Positions 56,100-64,000 of a stretch of DNA of 64,000 nucleotides are shown here, in pieces. This DNA comes from Candolleomyces eurysporus (Eukaryota; Basidiomycota; Agaricomycetes; Agaricales; Psathyrellaceae). Numbering within the stretch: position 1 is the stretch's first letter; each line of letters starts with the position of its first letter. Position numbers and translations under genes: made by a program. The stretch spans positions 124,001-188,000 of the forward strand of contig JANBPK010001189.1 of the NCBI GenBank assembly GCA_027579435.1. The letters run 5' to 3'. A model generated the notes under the pieces. It saw only the letters and a program-made list of their open reading frames with translations. It did no database searches and was not told the DNA's origin.

Positions 56100-57425
56100 C
56101 GAAAAGTAGCTAGATTCAGAGTATGTCCAATATTTAACGACGCGAATCGGACTTCGAACAAGGCCCAGTGGGTAAATATTTAAATGCCTGATCTATTCAC
56201 ATGCAGACGCAAGGACCTGAGATCGGGAGTGGAGTCAAACACTCAGACCTCTACACGTGAACCCTACTCGTTCAGTCCTAAATGAACAAATCTGTGCCCA
56301 ACTTGGAAGACAGGATGGTCAATCCATCATCCAAAATGTTGGAGAATTTTGAATTTTGAGATGGGTTGGACTGTCAGGTGCAGTTCAACAATACCCGGGT
56401 CATATGGATCCCCAACCCCCAGATTCTACTGGCACCTGGGATCCAAACGCAAGGGAAGCAATGCGTGACCATTTTTAATTAAAGATCATTCTACACTCGT
56501 GTCAGGTGCGTCTGAACGTGCGTACACACAGTGTACGCAATTTCGGCAAAGTCATTTGAACACGCTGTAATTGCGTGGCCTCTATCCGAATTACGGAAAC
56601 TTCGATTGACTGTCGTAAACTGGTCTGACTTTCCTTAAGCTTTAAGCTTTAAGCGCTGGTGGGTCTCGGTAGGGGTTTAAGCCCCAACGATGATAGCTAA
56701 AATGTCTGTGTGCAGATCGAGGTATACCGCAAGGGACCGAGGGATAAACCCCCATTCGCAACCATCCAAGGTTTCCGAAGTCAATGGGGTCGATGGGTCT
56801 CTCCCCGGGCTGTAGGGTCCGATTATGAGTTACTATTAGAACATGAACACTCATGCGGTTTCCTCGTTTAGCCGCATTTCTTTGGGCTCTTCATCCCTTT
56901 TGCCTTTATGCCCTGTCACTTGAGATCAATGAGCGAAAGACCTGGGGCCATTTTTGTTGCACGCCACAAAGGTCGCAAACAACAGTGGTAGTACTTTTCC
57001 ATCTGACACTCACAAAAAANCTGCGCTCAAAACCCTCCTCCAGGCCTCTCCCGTCTGGCTCTCTGATTTTTTCGGCACGCAATCTATGGTATTCTCTAAT
57101 AACACGCTCACTGGCCAGGGGAAATGACCGATAACTCGAGGCCGCGGCGCCTTCCCTGACAAATTTCAAGTTTTGATGACGCCACACTCTGCTGTGGTTT
57201 ATTCCCGCTTTCACTCTCGCCGCTACGTATAAATTTGGTATCAACGTTTCAACAGCGTGCGGAGGAAAGCAAATCATTTAACCCTTCTGGGTATTAGCGA
57301 CCAAACACTCGTTTCTCGGACCCTGCAATTTGCCAAACGCAATGGGAAGCGAACATCGTTCACCATGAACTGGTGGCATCCGCAACGCGTATCGAAACAA
57401 CCTTTTCCTTCAGTACATCCCTGCC
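56100..57425. other. Upstream region of copy 3
   Basis: No gene seen. The second half resembles the upstream region of copy 2. A small direct repeat (aagctttaagctttaagc) is at about 56638-56655. One N (57020) follows an A run. Confidence 0.55.
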
Positions 57426-60202
57426 ATGACGGAGGCCAGAGACACACCGCCTTCCGAACCAGTGAGGGATCTGCCTTTTTTGCTTGTTCTTATGTTCAAC
57501 ATCCCTCTTTGTAGGTTGCGCCGACCTGCCAGTTTCAACTGGTGCCTCGAGCGAGTTCGCCGAACGCTGGCTGTAGAATACTCACTCTTCAAGGCTGCGC
57601 TCCTCGTCCGAACACATGCGACCATGCTAGGAAGTGTACACCCAAGTCCCTCCATTGCTCCTCTGACTTGCTCAGTCTCTGTGCTCAGTCCAACAACGAT
57701 GGTTGCAGATCATCGTGCCTTTCGGCCGTGGATAACATTGGCGAGGACGCGTGCAAGCAATCGCTGGCAGAAGACCAGGAGAGGATTTCTGGTCCAGTTG
57801 TTCAGTCACCCATCAGTACACCAACCTCGACCTCATCTGCTCATTTGAAGATGTCAGGCGAAATACCAAACCTTGTAGCTGTTACGACTAAGATAGAGTA
57901 TGAACGATACAAGAGAGGATATGTTCGGTGTGTATTCGTGAATTTCCATTCGCAGGTTTTAATGCTCAACATAAGGCAGACCGACGACCGACTCGGTGGA
58001 GTACGTCATTCCGCCGATGACCACTGCGTTCGGCCCACCTCCCTTTGATAAACGTCCTGGCTGGAAAACCTTCGTTCATCCGGAAGGAACTAGATATTTT
58101 TATTGCGATAGCCTTGACAACGTATGTCACTTTTCGTCATCCCTTGAAGCCTCACTTCAACTTGTACAGCCCGTCCCAGTATTGACAGAAGCCTGGATAT
58201 ATGAAGACGACGTCTTCGAGGAGCTACAGCACTACATGAAGGCCATTTTTGCGTACATGAAGAAACATGATATTTCCTTTCCTCGGTCGGCTCAGCCATC
58301 CCAAAAGCGGGGCAACGCTAGGAAACCGACTCGTCAGAAGTGCTCATCTGGAGATCACTGGGAGGAAGGCGAGCGTGCTGAAACTCCTCAGGATCTGGCA
58401 CCCGTCGTCCTCGTACTGGAATTTCGACTCTCCGGTCGTTTGGGATATTACTTTGTTGACCACCCAAGCCAAACACTTTTCTGGCTCGAGCCTTTTGATT
58501 TCACTTACATGCTCAAAGAAGTGCGGGTTGATTGGAATGAGTGGCTTGTGGGGTTACAGATGAAGAGCCATTACTGGTATCATAATGAGTTATTTCCCCA
58601 CCTCTACGAGTTGGCTGATGATGATGTGGACGAGATTCATGATATTGTGGGGTACGCAACGGGAGGTGAGTCGGAGCAGCATCGACCAGCGTCGTCACTT
58701 TGTCATATGAACTGTTGCTGACACCGACCTGTTGGCAGACCTTCTTACATCGTCGCGCTCAACTGTGAATTGGGATCCGGATGTGTTGAAATATCTGCAG
58801 ACTATGTTGCATCGGTACGAACAGAAAGATCCTAGGAGGAGGAGGGGCAGCGTTGGAGAGCGGAGGACAATCTGTAAATCAATCTACTCCCTTTCATGAT
58901 GTCTCATTGCCACTAACTGATTACTCCCAGGTCGCATTCTTTCTGGTTTCTGTGGGCATCTGATAGCTCCGTTGGATGAGATGCAAGATGCTTATTTTTT
59001 TCTATAGATGATGAACGGTTCTCTAACTTGTACGGCGACAAGGCAGCACGACTTTCCTCGACCCAGTCTGTTCATTACTCGGAGTACGAAAGGAGGAGAT
59101 TCCATGATTCTACGCATGTCTTGGCCAGTCCAATGCAAGAAAGTTGGAACACACGGATCGCGAAAGCATTATCGCCATGGATGCCTTGGCAACAATCTGT
59201 GGACGCGGATGAGGACGATGCAAAAATGTATGAAGATACCAGTCCTCCTGTCGACACCAAAGCCAGGGACATGCAGCGGAACTCACTTCTGCTAAACTTC
59301 TTTTCGCTCATTATGTTTGGAGGGCCCTGGGTGCATATGGCAGCTCTTCGGGCATTTACGATGGATTGGAGTGTGCGGTATCACGGCTTTGAAAGTTATG
59401 TCAACAGGATGGTAGGGGAGTGGAGAGATATTACGCTCTATGTGAGAACATGTAACCGTTGAGTTCGAGTCTGGTGGTTTACTTAACTAATGTTTTTACC
59501 CAGGCCACCGTCATGCTATCTGCGAGTGTATCGTTCCTGGCGATTGGGAGCGTCGATGAAGCGGGGGGCGCCAGTCGGAATAGGACAAATTCGCAGAGGG
59601 CGAGTTACTTCTCGGTCATTACAAGTATGGGTACGATTGTGTTTAGTTTGATACTTTTAAGGTTGCTCACCGTAAGTTGATCTCGCCGCCTGACTGACGT
59701 ATCATGCTGAATCTGCTACGCTGGGAAGGTCAATTTTTTGGTGAACAGGACCGTTTCGAGACGGGGTCTGGAGTCGCTGGCTATTCTATATGGCATGCCA
59801 TTTGCGCTTCTGGTTTGGTCGTCAGTCTTCCTCTGACTCTGTCGCTTGTTCGCTCCCTTATTTGTTTGTCTTCATTCTAGGATGGTCTCGTTCTTTGCAT
59901 CTTTTGCCTTTCTATGGTTTGAAGGCAAGGACAGTGTCGTGATCACGATGGTCTCTATCTCGTGCTTCATTTTGGTGCTGATCCTGGTGTGGGGTGTGGC
60001 AGCGGCGTATAAGACGGGGGGCTACAGATCCTACGCGAGGAAAGTGGTGCGGAAGACGGGCGAGGTTGGGAAAAAGGTTGGAAAGAAGGTGAAGAGTGCG
60101 AAGAGGAGGGTGTCGATGGCGGTGTCAAGCAGTCCTTTAACACGGAAGGGTGGAGGAGATGCTGTCATTGATGTACAAGCTCCTGTGCAGACTGCAGAGT
60201 GA
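57426..60202 (+). CDS. WW-like multi-pass membrane protein, array copy 3 (divergent N-terminus)
   Basis: The best start is ATG 57426 (MTEARDTPPSEP), spliced to a Cys/Ser-rich exon (SLHCSSDLLSLCAQSNNDGC) that is unlike the N-termini of copies 1 and 2. From MSGEIPNLVAVTTKIEYERY onward it is colinear with the others: WW-like PGWKTFVHPEGTRYFYCDS (58.06-58.12 kb), the core DLAPVVLVLEFRLSGRLGYY, DERFSNLYGDKAARLSS, hydrophobic exons (ATVMLSASVSFLAIGSV, ASYFSVITSMGTIVFSLILL) and a shorter Lys-rich tail ending in VQTAE. It lacks the long C-terminal extension of copies 1 and 2. Confidence 0.75.
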
Positions 60203-60479
60203 GGAGGTGTCGGCCGATTTGGTATCGGGATTTCAGGGATGGCTCGAACGCAAATTATTTTACAATTAGAAAGGACTTTAATTAGTGTACTTACCCCAAA
60301 CTTGGTCGAGAAATGACTAGATTTATGTAAACCATTTATTCAACGATACCAAAAGAACCTCAGAACTTGAAGAATAAGTACTCCGTTGATTCATATGCCC
60401 TCTTTCCTTCTCTTTCAGGGTCAGGCTCGTAACCATTCCCTCTATATATCTATGGGGTTCTTTTAAAAATTGACGCCGC

Positions 60480-61330
60480 GGGTGCGGAATCCTCGATACA
60501 TACAATATATCGCTTCTTGACTCTTGTAATTGAGTTTCAAGTCTGGAGCGTCTCCCGCCCTCACCATGAACGTGTGACAGCCTGAGAGCTGGGTCGGCTC
60601 GAAGTTGGTCAGAGCAGAGTTGCTGAAGGATATACCAGGGCGTCAATCACTGGCATGTTATGTAGTGCCGTGCATCATGGAGCATGTAACTGCCATGCGG
60701 CCAGAGATACTACTTCCATGTTAGCGCTCAATGGCGAGCCTTGGGACAAGTGGTCGCTCACCGTTCTTACCTATACACGCCCTTCTCCCGTCTCAACGAT
60801 GCTGTCAAAGCAGTTGTTTCGGGCGCTCGTGCAACCTTTGTGGACCGGTTTTCTGATGAATTCAAAGCGGATGGCGAGATCGACAAACTCACCCCGGAAG
60901 AGCGCGCTCAGCTTGTGTACCCTCATGTTCGGTTTTCTCGGTGAACCATAGCCTCAGACGCGGGAGGAGAGCCCCACTCGGTCATCGTCTTCACCCGCTC
61001 AATAAGCGCCGCGGCGCGGCGTTTGCTTGCTCCATCAAAAAGCAAAAAGCTCACGGTCGGCCAATCGGCCAGACGGTTACCAACATGCACAAAATCCGTT
61101 CAGCATTACGTCGACGATTCTGGGTTCCACGGCTCGCAGGCCCATAATTTATGTTTGCGGCATTAGAAAGTGTCACTATGAGTGAATATGGTCATTGCAG
61201 CCCTGAATTGCTGAACAAACTGGCCAAGCTTTTCGCGGATACTTTCTGCAAACATGAAGACAGACAAGGGTGAAATCAGTTCGAGGAGAAGACGGAAGAT
61301 GCACGAGCAAAGATGCTATGCCGGCCCAGA
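60480..61330 (+). pseudogene. Relics of the 47-48 kb genes between copies 3 and 4
   Basis: At 60515-60590, RFLTLVIEFQVWSVSRP repeats exon 3 of the 47-kb gene and then hits TGA. At 61160-61270, VTMSEYGHCSPELLNKLAKL repeats the frame read on the minus strand at 47.96-48.1 kb, here on the plus strand, then a stop. Between them an open frame (60741-60944) encodes DAVKAVVSGARATFVDRFSD and KLTPEERAQLVYPHVRFSR, protein-like but unrecognised. The whole 60.2-61.6 kb interval has no intact gene that I can support. Confidence 0.55.
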
Positions 61331-61656
61331 AAGATGAATTCCGAGACTTCGAGCCAAGGAGGTACCATCCGAACACCCCGGCGTAATCGACTTCCCGGTC
61401 CAGGTCGGGGTTCCACCCAGCGAGCCATCAGCGGACCTGAGGGGGGGGAAGATGTTAGCACCGATTTGTTCGGATGGCACCCCCTTGACTCCGACAGCGC
61501 ACAGTCGAAAGCTATTTAATACCGGCCCTAGCTGCGACCTACGATGACCCACCGATTCGAGTGAACGCAAGCGCCCCTCATTGGCCATCCCCAGACATTC
61601 ACAGCCAACCTCCGTTTCCAGGACGCCCTACAAACTCCAGTCGATCAAATACCTCA

Positions 61657-64000
61657 ATGGCACAAGAAAAAGACCGGGAGAATGAAAATGGGACACCTTC
61701 CGGCTCAGTGAGGTTCACTCTTTCTGGTTGCTCTCGTCACTCACTCGTTCCTCCTCGTATTTCGCTACATCCAGGCTCATCCTATAGCTCGAGTAATTTC
61801 TCCTAGCTCTGGATCAGATACTCGGAATAGTCCCAGATCGTCGTTGCTTTCTCCAACCCTGAATGACGACGAGGACGCGCACAAGGAATCATCAGGTCGG
61901 GAGAGGATTTTCAGCCAATTTACTCAGTTGCACACCAGTCAATCAACCTCAACCTCATATGATCATTTGAACATGTCTGAGGACATACCCGATCCGAGTC
62001 TTCATCTTGTGGCTGTTACGACTCAGATAGAGTATGAACGGTACAAGAGGGGATTTACTCGGTATATTTTTGTGCTTTCCTGCCAACGGGCTTATTCCTC
62101 AACATTATCCAGACCGATTACCGACTCGGAAGAATACATCATACCGCCCATGACCACCGCATTTGGCGCCCCTTCCCTCGATAATCGGCCTGGCTGGAGA
62201 ACTTTTGTTCATCCGGAAGGGACTCGATATTTCTATTGCGATAGCCTCGACAACGTATGTAACTTTCCGTCATCCTGTGAACCTTTCCTCACGTTAGCCT
62301 TCACAGCCCGTCCCAGTACTGACAGAAGCCTGGATATACGAAGACGACGTCTTTAATGAGCTACAGCGTTACATGGACGCCATTTTCGTCTATATGAAGG
62401 AATATAAAATTTCTTTTCCCCGGCCAGCTCAGCCATCCCAGAAACAGGGCAACCCGACGAAATCGACTCATCGGAAGCGCTCATCTGGAGATCACTGGGA
62501 ACAAGGCGAGCATGCTGAAACTCCTCAGGACCTGGCACCCGTCGTTCTCGTACTGGAATTCCGACTCTCCGGTCGGGTGGGGTATTACTTTGTTGACCAC
62601 CCGAGCCAGACACTTTTCTGGCTCGAACCTTTTGATTTCACCTACATACTCATGGAGGTGCGGGTTCAGTGGAGCGATTGGCTTGTGGGTTTACAGATGA
62701 AGAGCCATTATTGGTATCATAATGAGTTGTTTCCCCACTTTTACGAGTTGGTTGATGACGATATAGATGAGGTTGCCGATATTGTAGAGTATGCGATGGG
62801 AGGTGAGTTCGGCGGCGCAGTGGTAGCCCCTCTCGCCGCTCTTTGTATCAACTGTAGTTGACTGTAATTTTGTTCTAGATCTTTTTACATCGTCACAGTC
62901 AGCTGTGCTTTATGATCCGGATGAGCTGGGGTACTTGCAGACTATGGTGCATCGCTACGAACAGAAAGATCCGAAGAGGAGGAGGAGAAGCGTTGGAGAG
63001 CGGAGAGGTATCTGTAAGCTAATTTCCTCTCCTCGATGTCTTACTGGTAACCGATATGTTCCCAGGTCGTATTCTTTCCAGTTTCTGTGGGTGTCTATTT
63101 GTCCGATTAGTTGGGGTGGGGATGCTTATACTTTTCTCTGTAGATGATGAGCGCTTCATCCACCTGTACGGCGACAAGGCAGCACGACTTCGCTCAATCC
63201 AGTCTGTCCATTACTCGGAATACAGAAGGGAAAGGATCTGCGACACTGTGTCTGTCTCCGCGAACGGTGCAACGCAGGAACCTTGGTACACACGGATCGT
63301 GACAGTGGTATTGCCATGGATGTGGCGTCGGGGATCTGCAGATGAAGGCAGGAACAGTGTGAAATACGAAGACGTCAGCCTTCCTGTTGACGCTGAAGCC
63401 AGGGATATGCAGCAGAACTCGCTCGTGCTGAACATGTTCTCGTTGGTTATGTTTGGTGGACCTGGGATACACATCAAAGAGATTCGAAAGTTAGCTTTAG
63501 ATCATATGGTGCGCAAACGTGACCTTGCAAAGTATGTCAAGAAGATGATGCCAGAATGGAGGGATATCACACTTTATGTGAGAAGACAAAATTCTCGTTC
63601 GGGTCTAGTGATATATTAACCGATTCTCTATCCAGGCTACCGTCATTTTAGCAGCAAACATGTCATTCTTGACAATCGGGAGTGTCGATGAAGTCGGGAG
63701 CGCGGGCCACAATAGGACACATTCACAGAGAGCCAGTTATTTCTCGATCCTTGCGAGCATGGGTACGATCATGGTTAGCCTGTTGCTTCCAAGATTGTTT
63801 GATGTAAGCCTCTTTAGCCGCCTGTCTGATGCATCATGCTGAATCACTAACGCTGCGCAGCCTAGATTTGTGGCGAACAAGGTCGCTTCGAGATGGGGTC
63901 TAGAATCGCTGGCCATTCTTTATGGCATGCCATTTGCGCTTCTGGCTTGGTCGTCAGTATTCCTCCGCATTCGTTGCTCGTTTTCTCCCTTATTTATTTT
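61657..64000 (+). CDS. WW-like multi-pass membrane protein, array copy 4 (5' damaged, 3' end outside window)
   Basis: The ATG equivalent to that of copy 1 (61543) is followed by an in-frame TGA at codon 7. An internal ATG (61657, MAQEKDRENENGTPSGS) could serve instead, joined to a shortened exon 2 (SPSSGSDTRNSPRSSLLSPT). Most of exon 2 seen in copy 1 is deleted, and the old acceptor site is gone. From LVAVTTQIEYERYKRG on the frame is intact: WW-like PGWRTFVHPEGTRYFYCDS (62.19-62.25 kb), the core, DERFIHLYGDKAARLRS, WRDITLY, ATVILAANMSFLTIGSV and ASYFSILASMGTIMVSLLL. The window ends inside the last intron region. It may make an N-terminally short protein or be a young pseudogene. Confidence 0.6.

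Larger units (their letters stand above)
48602..64000 (+). repeat. Tandem array of four WW-like membrane protein genes
   Basis: Four head-to-tail paralogues start at 48602, 52788, 57426 and about 61657, with a spacing of roughly 4.2-4.6 kb. The central exon (RSSGDHWEEGEHAETPQDLA) is almost identical in all; the N-terminal exons and the tails vary. Exon-intron structure is conserved, so the copies arose by genomic duplication. Confidence 0.9.

Overview
The window is nuclear DNA of a filamentous basidiomycete, most likely an Agaricomycete. Genes lie close together on both strands and are cut by many 45-65 nt introns with GT...AG ends and CTAAC/CTGAC-like branch sites. Housekeeping genes (RLI1/ABCE1, PIN4, NAC-beta, PIG-S, FYV10/GID9, an Snt1/NCoR-like SANT protein) are mixed with families typical of Agaricomycetes: a DUF6533 membrane protein, a GDVG-domain/TPR protein with an NLR-type N-terminus, and WW-like multi-pass proteins. 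Seven isolated N characters, most of them at the end of homopolymer runs, mark uncertain run lengths and break some frames artificially.

Left part (1-13.6 kb): a TPR/membrane protein with an NLR-like N-terminus (minus, cut by the window edge), a DNAJC17-like J-protein and a half-size ABC transporter. This block is followed by a decayed head-to-tail copy of itself. The copy keeps a 5' fragment of the first gene (9.04-9.30 kb) and a DNAJC17::ABC chimeric pseudogene (12.38-13.58 kb). Between these two pieces sits a complete DUF6533 gene that has no counterpart in the first copy.

Middle part (13.9-46.7 kb): RLI1 (-) diverges from PIN4 (+); the Snt1-like SANT protein (-) diverges from PIG-S (+). 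After a 2.6 kb gene-poor stretch come FYV10/GID9, an intron-containing tRNA-Thr(CGU), a PDK1-type kinase, an AdipoR/HlyIII receptor, a cytochrome P450, the mitochondrial factor RRG9, coactosin, a GNAT acetyltransferase, NAC-beta, and a very large three-LIM, paxillin-like protein.

Right part (47-64 kb): an unrecognised gene is followed by a tandem array of four paralogues encoding WW-like, multi-pass membrane proteins with long disordered N-termini and lysine-rich tails. Upstream regions of copies 1/4 and of copies 2/3 resemble each other, and copy 4 is disrupted near its start and cut by the window edge. The array and the decayed segmental duplication are the main signs of recent local change; the rest is ordinary housekeeping sequence.
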